DNA of 14,657 nucleotides, from assembly GCA_031548675.1 (NCBI GenBank), contig JAVBQU010000018.1, positions 1-14,657 on the forward strand. Reading direction: 5' to 3'. Positions 7,362 through 14,657 of this stretch are shown here, in pieces. The translations under genes and the position numbers were made by a program. The notes beneath the pieces are model-generated. The model made no database searches. It was not told the origin of the DNA and saw only the letters and a program-made list of their open reading frames with translations. Every line of letters begins with the position of its first letter. The stretch's first letter is position 1. This DNA comes from JAVBQU01 sp031548675 (GTDB lineage Bacteria; Bacteroidota; Bacteroidia; Bacteroidales; P3).

Positions 7362-9422
7362 CTATTTTTCGATTCTGATACGGGCATCAACAGCAATTAC
7401 CATTTTGGCAGAACCCAACAATGGGTTCAAGTCCATTTCGGCAATTTCGGGAGCCGCTTGCACTAATGCCGATACGCGTGCTATTTGCTCGGCATAAATT
7501 TCTTCGTTTACAGGTTCTTGTCCGCGAACGCCTTTGATAATGCCATAGCTTTTCAAATTCTTTATCATATTGGCAGCTTCAGTTTTTCCGATTGGAGCTA
7601 AAGCAGATTGAACATCTTTTAGAACTTCAATAAAAATACCGCCTAAACCGCACAATAATTGGTGTCCGAATTTCTCTTCGCGCATAGCACCGATAAATAC
7701 TTCGGTTCCAAAGCACATTTGTCCCATTTGTACAGCATAAGTATCTTTGATTTTCATCAAACGGTCGAATTCGCGTTTTACAGTTTCTTCGTCTTTCACA
7801 TTAAGAACTACACCGCCGACATCCGATTTATGAACAGGTCCCACCACTTTCATAACGGCAGGATAACCATTTGCACGGACAAAAGCCAATGCATCTTCTA
7901 CTTTATCCACTACAGCTTCTTTCGCACGGCAGATTCCAGCAGCATCTAATAATTCGCCTACTAATTCCGGGCTTATATATCCATTTTCGCATTTAGCAAT
8001 CGCAGCACGAATTTTGGCTGTATCTATTTGTGGGACATCTGTCGGATTTACCGATGGTTTCTGGGTTTTATAAATCCTGCTTAATGCCGAACCAAAAACT
8101 ACTTCATCAGGAAAACTTACATTGCCTTTACCTTGAAATTCGGCTACTTCGTCAGCAGCTACCAAACGCGAAGGCAAAATAGGGTAAATCGGTTTTTTCG
8201 ACGTTTTCATCTTTTCATGCAGCAGATTGTAAACATCGTACAAGGGGAATAATCCCGGTGTACCAAAAATTACTGCCATAGCATCAATGTTATCAAAATG
8301 GTCGTTACAATAGTCTATGATTTTTCCTAATTGCTCTGCAGTTCCTGTTGCTAAAAAGTCGATAGGATTAGCCACAGATGAGCCGGCAAACAAATGGTCT
8401 TTCAATAATTCGTCAGCTTTCGCTCCTTCAATATGCGGAATTTCCAAACCTCCTTTTGATAAAGCATCTGTCAACATAACAGCAGGACCTCCGGCATGGG
8501 TAATAATAGCTATTCTTTTTCCTTTTAATTCGGGAAGTGTAAAAATAGAAGCTACCGTTGCCAAATCCTGACGTCCGTAGCAGCGGACAATTCCTGCTTT
8601 GCGGAATAATGCATCTACAGCTACATCTGAAGTTGCCAAAGCACCGGTATGCGATGAAGCAGCACGGCTTCCGGCTTCGGAATCGCCGGATTTGATGGCT
8701 GCAATTCTACAGCCTTTTGCCACCAATGATGAGGCATGTTTCAATAGCTTTTTAGGATTGTTGATATTTTCAACATACAATAGTTTTACTTTTGAACTGG
8801 TTGCAGGGTCAAAAGTATTATCTAGGTATTCCAAAATTTCTTCCACACCCAATTGGGCAGAATTTCCAACCGTAAAAACATTAGCAAAACGCAATCCGGT
8901 TTGAATTCCGGCATCCATAATAAATACGCCTGTTGCACCCGATCCGGTAATAAAGTCACAACCTTGTTCATCCAAAGTAGGAATTGGCAATGTGAAAATA
9001 CTGTGGTGGTTAGGCGTTAGAATACCGGTACAATTTGGTCCGATTAAGCATGCACCAGCATCATTGATAAGTTTTACAACTTGGTCTTCAATTAATTTTC
9101 CCTCATGGCTTTCTTCGCTAAAACCGGCAGAAATAATAATAAATGCTTTGGTATTTTTTTGTTTGGTAAGAACCTCAACGGTTTCTATGCAAAATTTGGC
9201 AGCAATGGCAATTACAGCCAAATCAACCTGAGGCAAATCATTAACATTTTGATAGCATTTAATACCTTGTATTTCGGGTTCTTTGGGATTTACCACATAC
9301 AAACCGCCTTTAAATTTACCGTCGATAATGTTTTTTAGAATTTTACCACCGGGTTTTTGAATATCATTAGAAGCACCTACAACAACTATGCTTTTGGGAT
9401 TGATAAGTTCTTTGGTTACCAT
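7362..9422 (-). CDS. Acetate--CoA ligase (ADP-forming), fused alpha-beta
   Basis: This enzyme converts acyl-CoA, ADP and phosphate to acid, CoA and ATP (EC 6.2.1.13 type), conserving energy in fermentation. The 686 residues hold both subunits in one chain. The N-terminal CoA-binding Rossmann domain starts NPKSIVVVGASND (8-20). A succinyl-CoA-ligase-like domain follows (about 150-290). Its SSHTGAL (256-262) holds His258, matching the phosphorylated alpha His257 of Pyrococcus furiosus ACD1. The C-terminal beta half from about 470 is an ATP-grasp domain with GYPAVMKVVGPVHKSDVGGV (519-538). His531 there is the second phospho-histidine. ELVGELLDAAGI, GLGGIFIEVLKDV and MDLNPL also fit the family. 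The closest alternative is a protein-lysine acetyltransferase of the Pat type, but no GNAT domain is present. The preferred acyl group (acetyl, branched-chain or aryl) cannot be told. The start lies 43 bases downstream of the tRNA-Pro terminator hairpin, with no clear -7 box. Confidence 0.93.
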   Translation of the reverse strand: MVTKELINPKSIVVVGASNDIQKPGGKILKNIIDGKFKGGLYVVNPKEPEIQGIKCYQNVNDLPQVDLAVIAIAAKFCIETVEVLTKQKNTKAFIIISAGFSEESHEGKLIEDQVVKLINDAGACLIGPNCTGILTPNHHSIFTLPIPTLDEQGCDFITGSGATGVFIMDAGIQTGLRFANVFTVGNSAQLGVEEILEYLDNTFDPATSSKVKLLYVENINNPKKLLKHASSLVAKGCRIAAIKSGDSEAGSRAASSHTGALATSDVAVDALFRKAGIVRCYGRQDLATVASIFTLPELKGKRIAIITHAGGPAVMLTDALSKGGLEIPHIEGAKADELLKDHLFAGSSVANPIDFLATGTAEQLGKIIDYCNDHFDNIDAMAVIFGTPGLFPLYDVYNLLHEKMKTSKKPIYPILPSRLVAADEVAEFQGKGNVSFPDEVVFGSALSRIYKTQKPSVNPTDVPQIDTAKIRAAIAKCENGYISPELVGELLDAAGICRAKEAVVDKVEDALAFVRANGYPAVMKVVGPVHKSDVGGVVLNVKDEETVKREFDRLMKIKDTYAVQMGQMCFGTEVFIGAMREEKFGHQLLCGLGGIFIEVLKDVQSALAPIGKTEAANMIKNLKSYGIIKGVRGQEPVNEEIYAEQIARVSALVQAAPEIAEMDLNPLLGSAKMVIAVDARIRIEK

Positions 9423-9464
9423 ATTATTATGTGTTATATTTACGAATGGATTTAATTTAAAAAG

Positions 9465-9497
9465 AAAAAGAGCCGTGCATTACTGCATGGCTCTTTT
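9465..9497 (-). terminator. Intrinsic terminator after tRNA-Pro
   Basis: AAAAGAGCCGTGCA (9466-9479) pairs with TGCATGGCTCTTTT (9484-9497) with one G-T pair and loop TTAC. On the - strand it runs into TTTTTCTTTTTAAATT. It lies 15 bases past the 3' end of the tRNA gene and well fits termination of the tRNA transcript. Confidence 0.85.
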
Positions 9498-9512
9498 GAT
9501 GATTTTGTATTG

Positions 9513-9586
9513 TCGGGGTGAGAAGACTCGAACTTCCGACCACTTGTACCCCATACAAGTACGCTAGCCACCTGCGCCACACCCCG
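9513..9586 (-). tRNA. tRNA-Pro (anticodon GGG)
   Basis: Read on the - strand the gene folds into a full cloverleaf of 74 bases. The acceptor stem CGGGGTG pairs with CACCCCG (7 bp). The D arm is GCGC, loop AGGTGGCTA, GCGT. The anticodon arm is CTTGT, loop ATGGGGT, ACAAG, which puts GGG at positions 34-36 and G at 37. The variable loop is TGGTC. The T arm is GGAAG, loop TTCGAGT, CTTCT. C1-G72 and G37 are typical of bacterial proline tRNAs. The discriminator base is A and the 3' CCA is not encoded (the following bases are CA). The gene has its own -7 box upstream and a terminator downstream. Confidence 0.95.
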
Positions 9587-9601
9587 ATTAGAAAATCGTT
9601 T

Positions 9602-9635
9602 GCAAAGTTACAATTTTCTTTTGGAAGTTCCCAAT
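9602..9635 (-). promoter_or_regulatory. Promoter of tRNA-Pro
   Basis: On the - strand TAACTTTGC (9602-9610) matches the Bacteroidetes -7 box TAnnTTTGC. An ATTG (complement of 9632-9635) lies 21 bases upstream, a reasonable -33 element. The box ends 15 bases before the mature 5' end of the tRNA at 9586, leaving a short leader. Confidence 0.7.
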
Positions 9636-9675
9636 TTTGCTTCGTGATTTTCTGTTATATTGAAAGCATACTTTA

Positions 9676-9715
9676 TCAAAAAGGCTATCAAACAATTGTT
9701 TGATAGCCTTTTTGA
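9676..9715 (-). terminator. Terminator after the M6 protease gene, a 40-bp perfect palindrome
   Basis: The 40 bases are a perfect inverted repeat centred on CAATTG (centre between 9695 and 9696). The arms contain AAAAAGGCTATCAAAC and its complement. The outer A and T runs provide a U-tract on either strand. It lies 16 bases past the stop of the M6 protease gene on the - strand and upstream of the tRNA promoter, so termination of the protease mRNA is the likely role. Confidence 0.85.
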
Positions 9716-9731
9716 ATTTCATAGTGCTATA

Positions 9732-12700
9732 TTACTTGACAATATTTATTTTTCTCACATAATTTGCATTATCTGATAAGATTTTTATAAAATAAATACC
9801 TTGTGGTAATTTGGATAAATCCATTTTTTGAGATTGATTTTGTAAGCAGCTAATTCCATTTTTTTGATAAACCACCTCTCCTGTTGCATTAACAACAGTT
9901 ACATCAGCTTTTTTCATAATATTTTGAGAAAAAGCCAGTGTAATTATACCGTTAGTCGGATTCGGATACACTTCAAAAATATCAGTATTTTCTACTAACT
10001 CTATTCCTGTATAAGGCGTACGAACCACAACGCTTACTGTATCTGAAATAGTGCCAGGGCAAATACCATTCTGAACTCTTACCCTGTAGGTATAAGTTCC
10101 CACACTTTTCAGGGTATCCACAAAAATATCTAATGGGCTGGTGGAAACATTAGAGAAAATTACTTTATCAGTACTCCTCTGCCAATTTTTAATATCTCCG
10201 TGATAATTCACTAATTTTATAACCGCAATCCCAACTACGGTAGAATCCGGAGATTTTTCTACAGCTACTACACCTCCCATTGATGGAGTGGTTACATTTA
10301 TTAAACTGATATTGCTGGTATCTGTTAATGCACCTGAAACTGCAACACGACGGAAATATGTAGGAGATACTATCGCTGTTGGGATATAGTACATGTTTGA
10401 TGCCGTATTCGGAGCTATGTTCCATTCTACTTGATCATTACTTTGCAGCCATTGATAAGTAAATGTTCCGGAACCGCCCGTAGGTTTACTTCCCTTAATA
10501 GTATCGGGAACTTTGCCCGCACATATCATAGTGTCTTTTGCAATAATTATATTGCTTGTAATAGGCAAACCATTGGTATAAAATGTTATGATATTTCCAT
10601 AGCTTGTTCCTTCATTATTTTTGGCAAATGCCCTTACATAATACAAAGTACTTGGTGATAAATTAGTTAAAGATCCTGTAAAACTATCATTAACATATAC
10701 ATTAGTAACATTGCTGTCGGAAATAGTAGGTAAGCTATTTGTTTTACTCCAGCAGAAACCAGCATTGGTAGGTGTAGAATTTCCATGTTTTGTTATAATA
10801 GCATTTCCGGTGGCTTTCGCTGTATCTATATTAATAATTTCGATGGTATTAACAATAGGAGTTCCTGCTTTATTCGTACTAAATTTCAATGTAGCACCAT
10901 ATCCATACTGAGTTCCATATGCTGTAGAAGCATAAGTACATACATTATATGTAGTTTCAGGCATTAAACCAAAAAGCGCACATGTTATAGCACTTGTATC
11001 TGCATTTGGTAGTAAATGATTATTGCTAGTGGTTGAGGATGCTCCTACTCTGGGTACTGTGGGATATAATGCCCAGCATATTCCTTTATCCAAAATTCCT
11101 CCTGTTCCATAATTAAGAAACTTTCCTGAGCAAATAGCACTATCAGAAGATATATCGCTTACCATATCTGTGGTAACAGTTGGTTCTCCTTTAAAATAAA
11201 ATTTGATAACTCCGTTAGTTTCTGAAATATTTGTAATAGGACTATTTGAGGGTTTCCCACTTATGCTTAAAGCATTAGGCGTTGTATTGTCTGTAAATGA
11301 TGTTTTTCCACTAGTCCCCGGAAATGGATCTCCGGCTGTTGCTACTGAAGGTTGTGAACGAGGAACCGCTGATTCTATGTAGAAGCTTCTTTTAGTAGGA
11401 TCAATATTTACTTTATTATTTGTCCAGCCTACATTGTTTTTATCCACATGATAAATAAGCATCCCATGACCCGGTAAACCATAGCCCCATTTATCTGTTT
11501 GCTGTCTGTTTTCTAAAAAGAAATATTCATTTAGCACTGCTGATTCGAAATAATATCCGATCGTATCTTCGCCGCAAGACTTCATAGTAACTTCCTGTGA
11601 AGAATTTAAACGGGTCCATGTACACCATTTTTGGGTTGAACGGGAATACATATCCCAATATGGAGGAGTTTTTCCACCATTATTATATGAACCCTGAGAC
11701 ATTACATTCCATGAACCGGGGTGATCACTTGTACCACCGCTTCCCTCATAATCTGTATCATAATAATCAAGCAATCCTAAAGTATGTCCGAATTCATGGC
11801 AAATAGTTCCAATGGGGGTTAAAATTGAACCAAAGTTACCAACTAATTCAGAAGCACAAAAATAATTATTTAAATTTACACCATCAAATCTCAACTGAGG
11901 AAGATTTCCTTGATGAGGCCATATTGTATAAGCAGGTCCGCCTTGTGCTTGCGCATAGCCCGCATAAATAATACATATTCCATCAACATAACCATCTTTG
12001 TCATTATCATAATCCTGATAATTTACATCGGCATTTGCATAGGTAACCGCTTCTGAAATAAGCTCTTTAACATATATGTCTTTCCAATCTCCTTGGTCTT
12101 GTCCATAGTATTGAATAGATTTTTTTGCAGTATATGGACCCACCACATCTACATGCAGATCGAATTTACCAAATGAGCTGGCTTCATAATAATCATGCAC
12201 ACTTCCTGTTGCTCCGGCTACACTATAACCCGGCTGATTCATTAAACTGTCAAAATCATCATGGGTTTTTGTAAATGGTTTGTCGGGAAAACCAATTAAA
12301 ATACACAAAAGTTTTCTTTTACCTATTCCCGGAAATGCAGTAGCTTCTGTTGCTTGGTTTGTCGATTTCCAAGTATTTTTAATAGTTTCTTTTTGTTCTG
12401 CACTGTATTGCAACTTAGGAGTTATCACGCTCAAAAAAGATTGTTCTATGGAAGAACGATTTTCAGGATTATGAGCTAAAAATGAAGAAGTAATAAGTTT
12501 TTTTTCTGTATTTTGAGTTGCATATACATATCCTTTTTGAGAATCTGAATACAGGATAGTATAACCATCTTGAGTTTCTGCCCAACTAATTCTTTCATCA
12601 CCTTTCAGGTAAACGGTTAAGTCGGTTTGATCCGGTTGTTTAAAAATAAACGGTTTAGGATCTGCAGGTACAGCTTTTGCTAAAACTGCAAAAAGTAAGA

Positions 12701-12746
12701 AGCTAGCCATAAGTAAGCTTCTTTTACATTGCAATAATTTTTTCAT
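9732..12746 (-). CDS. Secreted M6 family metalloprotease with T9SS sorting domain
   Basis: This zinc protease of 1004 residues is exported through the type IX system. The signal peptide covers about residues 1-25 (ending VLAKA). An N-terminal region is followed by the M6 (InhA-like) catalytic domain, about 140-480. Zinc site HEFGHTLGLLD has His317, Glu318, His321 and Asp327. The Met-turn is WNVMSQGSY with Met349. FLENRQQTDKWGYGLPGHGM (410-429) is also typical of M6. A possible calcium loop is DYDNDKDGYVD (245-255). Two FN3-like repeats of Bacteroidetes type follow (about 521-626 and 629-726), the second with LSPSTLYYVRAFAKNNEGTSYG. Two Ig-like segments come next (about 727-818 and 820-910). 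The tail (920-1004) is a type A sorting domain with YPNP, VTVVNATGEVVY and PQGIYFIKI. Substrate is unknown; host or dietary protein is plausible. A beta-propeller T9SS gene lies upstream across a terminator. Confidence 0.95.
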   Translation of the reverse strand: MKKLLQCKRSLLMASFLLFAVLAKAVPADPKPFIFKQPDQTDLTVYLKGDERISWAETQDGYTILYSDSQKGYVYATQNTEKKLITSSFLAHNPENRSSIEQSFLSVITPKLQYSAEQKETIKNTWKSTNQATEATAFPGIGKRKLLCILIGFPDKPFTKTHDDFDSLMNQPGYSVAGATGSVHDYYEASSFGKFDLHVDVVGPYTAKKSIQYYGQDQGDWKDIYVKELISEAVTYANADVNYQDYDNDKDGYVDGICIIYAGYAQAQGGPAYTIWPHQGNLPQLRFDGVNLNNYFCASELVGNFGSILTPIGTICHEFGHTLGLLDYYDTDYEGSGGTSDHPGSWNVMSQGSYNNGGKTPPYWDMYSRSTQKWCTWTRLNSSQEVTMKSCGEDTIGYYFESAVLNEYFFLENRQQTDKWGYGLPGHGMLIYHVDKNNVGWTNNKVNIDPTKRSFYIESAVPRSQPSVATAGDPFPGTSGKTSFTDNTTPNALSISGKPSNSPITNISETNGVIKFYFKGEPTVTTDMVSDISSDSAICSGKFLNYGTGGILDKGICWALYPTVPRVGASSTTSNNHLLPNADTSAITCALFGLMPETTYNVCTYASTAYGTQYGYGATLKFSTNKAGTPIVNTIEIINIDTAKATGNAIITKHGNSTPTNAGFCWSKTNSLPTISDSNVTNVYVNDSFTGSLTNLSPSTLYYVRAFAKNNEGTSYGNIITFYTNGLPITSNIIIAKDTMICAGKVPDTIKGSKPTGGSGTFTYQWLQSNDQVEWNIAPNTASNMYYIPTAIVSPTYFRRVAVSGALTDTSNISLINVTTPSMGGVVAVEKSPDSTVVGIAVIKLVNYHGDIKNWQRSTDKVIFSNVSTSPLDIFVDTLKSVGTYTYRVRVQNGICPGTISDTVSVVVRTPYTGIELVENTDIFEVYPNPTNGIITLAFSQNIMKKADVTVVNATGEVVYQKNGISCLQNQSQKMDLSKLPQGIYFIKILSDNANYVRKINIVK

Positions 12747-12774
12747 GGGTAGATTTATTTAAAACTTAAGTTAT

Positions 12775-12813
12775 AAAAAACAGGTATAATAAGACCTACC
12801 TTATTATACCTGT
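12775..12813 (-). terminator. Intrinsic terminator after the beta-propeller T9SS gene
   Basis: ACAGGTATAATAAG (12780-12793) pairs perfectly with CTTATTATACCTGT (12800-12813) around a 6-base loop. On the - strand a run of six U follows (complement of 12775-12780). It lies 15 bases past the stop of the gene at 12829 and about 30 bases before the M6 protease start, with no -7 box between the two. Confidence 0.85.
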
Positions 12814-12828
12814 CGCATTGAATTATTA

Positions 12829-14657
12829 TTATTGAACTATAATAAATTTAGCAGTCGCAGTTTGCTGAGGAGCATTCATTTCAATGGTATAAGCTCCTTT
12901 TACAAGATTAGAAGTTTCAAAATTAAATTTATTTAAACCAGCATTTCTATGTCCTACATTTAATTGTTTTACGACTCTACCTGTAACATCATATATTTTT
13001 AAGGTAACATTTCCTTGGCTTGCCAAAGTAAATTCAGCAGTTGCGTTAGTAGATACAGGATTGGGATAAATATCCAATGTCGCTTTCCCTGCTGTTTGAT
13101 ATGGTCTGTCTGAAATACTTGTTTTTTGATAGTCAGATATTTCAAAAATACCTTTTCCAAAAGAAGCGGCATATATTACACCCCAGTTAGAAGTTCCTGA
13201 ATGAACAAATACAGATGTATCGCTAGTACCCAAAAATCTTTGTACATAATTTTTTTCAGGAATATCTAATATCTGTTGTTTTAATTGGAAAACCGGAACA
13301 GTATTTATAGGGAATGTTTCTACAACGGCACCTGTTCTGTCTTTTTCAGATGCAGAGGCAATTGAGGTCCATGTAGGGGCTGCATTGGTTGTAAAATTTG
13401 CATTATCGGTAACATAAAGTCCATTTTCTGTTCCTAAAAAGACAACATTATTATTACTCATCTCTATCAAAGATGCATAAACAGGCATAGCAGGTAAGCT
13501 TCCTTGAATATTATTAAAAGTAACAGAAGCTTGTGTTGCATTATTTGATTGATATACATTGTCAGGATATCCATAACCACCTAATGTTACTATTACATTA
13601 TCAGGATTGCGAGGATCTACTGCTATTGAGTTAATTACCCTGCCTCCAAAATGCTTAATTGAATCTATGGTTGTGGGTCTGCCTGCATTGCTATATGCCA
13701 ATGAATCTCTATCACCTGAAAGTAAACCTGATATTCTATATAATTGGCTGGATGAGGTTGCAAAATACAAATGGTTTCCATCCTTTGAAATAGCCATCTT
13801 AGTAATCTTAGCTGAAGTATCAGCAGTGCTATTAAGATCAAATAAACTTACCCAATAAGGAGCATTCGGATCCATCGGATTAGAGGTCATCCATATACTA
13901 TATGTTGTTCCAACAAACATTCTGGAAATTACAGGACTTTGTACTTTTATTTTATCTCCCATATTTACATCGAATGGCAGAGTATAATCAAATGGATATT
14001 GATTTTGCTTAGATTGTATGGTAACACGGTCTCCTGCAAATAACGTATCTGTCATTGTCCAAGTTACAGAATCCGGAATTGAAGTATTTGTTATAGTTTC
14101 CCATAGCAGCATAGGAGCTACAAAAGCACATGTTGACATTTCATTTATCATATTTCCATTTACAAATGAATTACTACTTCCCTGAACAGGATAAAGCCAT
14201 GCTTTTGTATCATAGGTTCTTGCTATATAAGCATGCGATCCTGCGGGAAATAAATATTGTCTGTCAAAAGGTTTTACCATTTTAAATTTAGAAATAGCCG
14301 CATCAACACCGTCTGTTGTTTGAGAATTTGTAGTAAAACTTAGTAATGTTTGTGCATCTTGTGGTGCAGCAAAATAGGATTCTCTTGCAAAATACAAAGA
14401 TGAATTACCGGATGATCCTGCTAAAACCGCTCCTGTTACCCCTGCATCTAAGCCGAATATTTGGGCTGAATTTACATTTCTTGTAACCGGATTGAATACA
14501 AATATAGTTTTTGAAAGTGCAGATACAGAAATTCCTCCATCATTTCCAATAATAAAAATATTGGGATTTTTCGGATTAAATGCAATGGCATGAATACCTT
14601 TATGGATATAGAAACTGTTTCCTGCTACAAGGTTTTCATTAGGTCCTCCATCATATG
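12829..14657 (-). CDS. Beta-propeller-like T9SS-secreted protein, 5' end outside window
   Basis: The frame is open from the stop at 12829 to the right edge of the window; I read every codon from 14398 to 14657 and found no stop, so the ATG at 14397 is internal. About 608 residues are visible. Blade-like repeats recur: GIHAIAFNPKNPNIFIIGND near the edge, INSIAVDPRNPDNVIVTLGG further on, then NNVVFLGTENGLYVT and GVIYAASFGKGIFEIS. This 'x-DPxNPxxVxxG' pattern with 'GxGIFxS' is typical of BNR/sortilin or YCF48-like propellers. The C-terminal part (about 12829-13070) is a type A T9SS sorting domain: DIYPNPVSTNATAEF, VTLKIYDVTGRVVKQL, and VKGAYTIEM. Propellers of this kind occur in secreted glycosidases and adhesins. 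No catalytic motif is visible in this portion, so the function is open. The sorting domain is certain, the propeller probable. Confidence 0.85.
   Translation of the reverse strand, partial: YDGGPNENLVAGNSFYIHKGIHAIAFNPKNPNIFIIGNDGGISVSALSKTIFVFNPVTRNVNSAQIFGLDAGVTGAVLAGSSGNSSLYFARESYFAAPQDAQTLLSFTTNSQTTDGVDAAISKFKMVKPFDRQYLFPAGSHAYIARTYDTKAWLYPVQGSSNSFVNGNMINEMSTCAFVAPMLLWETITNTSIPDSVTWTMTDTLFAGDRVTIQSKQNQYPFDYTLPFDVNMGDKIKVQSPVISRMFVGTTYSIWMTSNPMDPNAPYWVSLFDLNSTADTSAKITKMAISKDGNHLYFATSSSQLYRISGLLSGDRDSLAYSNAGRPTTIDSIKHFGGRVINSIAVDPRNPDNVIVTLGGYGYPDNVYQSNNATQASVTFNNIQGSLPAMPVYASLIEMSNNNVVFLGTENGLYVTDNANFTTNAAPTWTSIASASEKDRTGAVVETFPINTVPVFQLKQQILDIPEKNYVQRFLGTSDTSVFVHSGTSNWGVIYAASFGKGIFEISDYQKTSISDRPYQTAGKATLDIYPNPVSTNATAEFTLASQGNVTLKIYDVTGRVVKQLNVGHRNAGLNKFNFETSNLVKGAYTIEMNAPQQTATAKFIIVQ

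Noticed and set aside
7659..8904. Several + strand open frames of about 80-100 codons inside the acetyl-CoA synthetase gene
   Set aside because: They lie antisense to a gene with clear family motifs, show no domain or signal of their own, and arise from the codon bias of the real frame.
9423..9464. A riboswitch upstream of the synthetase gene
   Set aside because: The space is under 45 bases and AT-rich with no fold beyond the tRNA terminator.
9518..9703. + strand open frame of 61 codons across the tRNA
   Set aside because: It reads through the antisense of tRNA-Pro, the tRNA promoter and the palindromic terminator, so it is not a gene.
14395..14397. ATG as the start of the beta-propeller gene
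   Set aside because: The frame stays open upstream to the window edge and the upstream residues continue the propeller pattern (GIHAIAFNPKNP).

Overview
The window looks like an ordinary chromosomal segment of a Bacteroidetes bacterium, most likely from the Bacteroidales. Three things point there. Three proteins end in type IX secretion (T9SS) C-terminal sorting domains. An S46 dipeptidyl-peptidase of the Porphyromonas type is present. The promoters that can be recognised carry the Bacteroidetes -7 box TAnnTTTG, and no gene shows a Shine-Dalgarno sequence. The DNA is AT-rich. I cannot name a genus.

Layout. On the + strand lie the 3' part of a T9SS-secreted adhesin-like protein (1-1488), a strong terminator, and a complete S46 dipeptidyl-peptidase with a DPP7-type specificity residue (1605-3758). 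A shared two-way terminator (3775-3811) separates these from a run of genes all on the - strand. Listed from left to right these are nadC (quinolinate phosphoribosyltransferase), two lipoproteins of unknown function, an integral-membrane methyltransferase of the ICMT/PEMT type, a fused ADP-forming acetyl-CoA synthetase, tRNA-Pro(GGG), a 1004-residue secreted M6 metalloprotease with a T9SS tail, and the 3' part of a beta-propeller-like T9SS protein that runs off the right edge.

How the parts fit. A periplasmic dipeptidyl-peptidase and a secreted metalloprotease would supply peptides and amino acids. An ADP-forming acyl-CoA synthetase is the usual way peptide fermenters convert acyl-CoA to acid plus ATP. 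This fits a protein-fermenting, anaerobic way of life, but the genes are separated by terminators and do not form one operon, so the link is inference. nadC (NAD synthesis) and tRNA-Pro are housekeeping genes.

I found no CRISPR array, transposon, phage gene, toxin-antitoxin pair or defence system. I see no convincing new biological system here. The items most worth a second look are the two unclassified lipoproteins, the extended methyltransferase, and the terminator-like hairpins that sit very close to downstream start codons.
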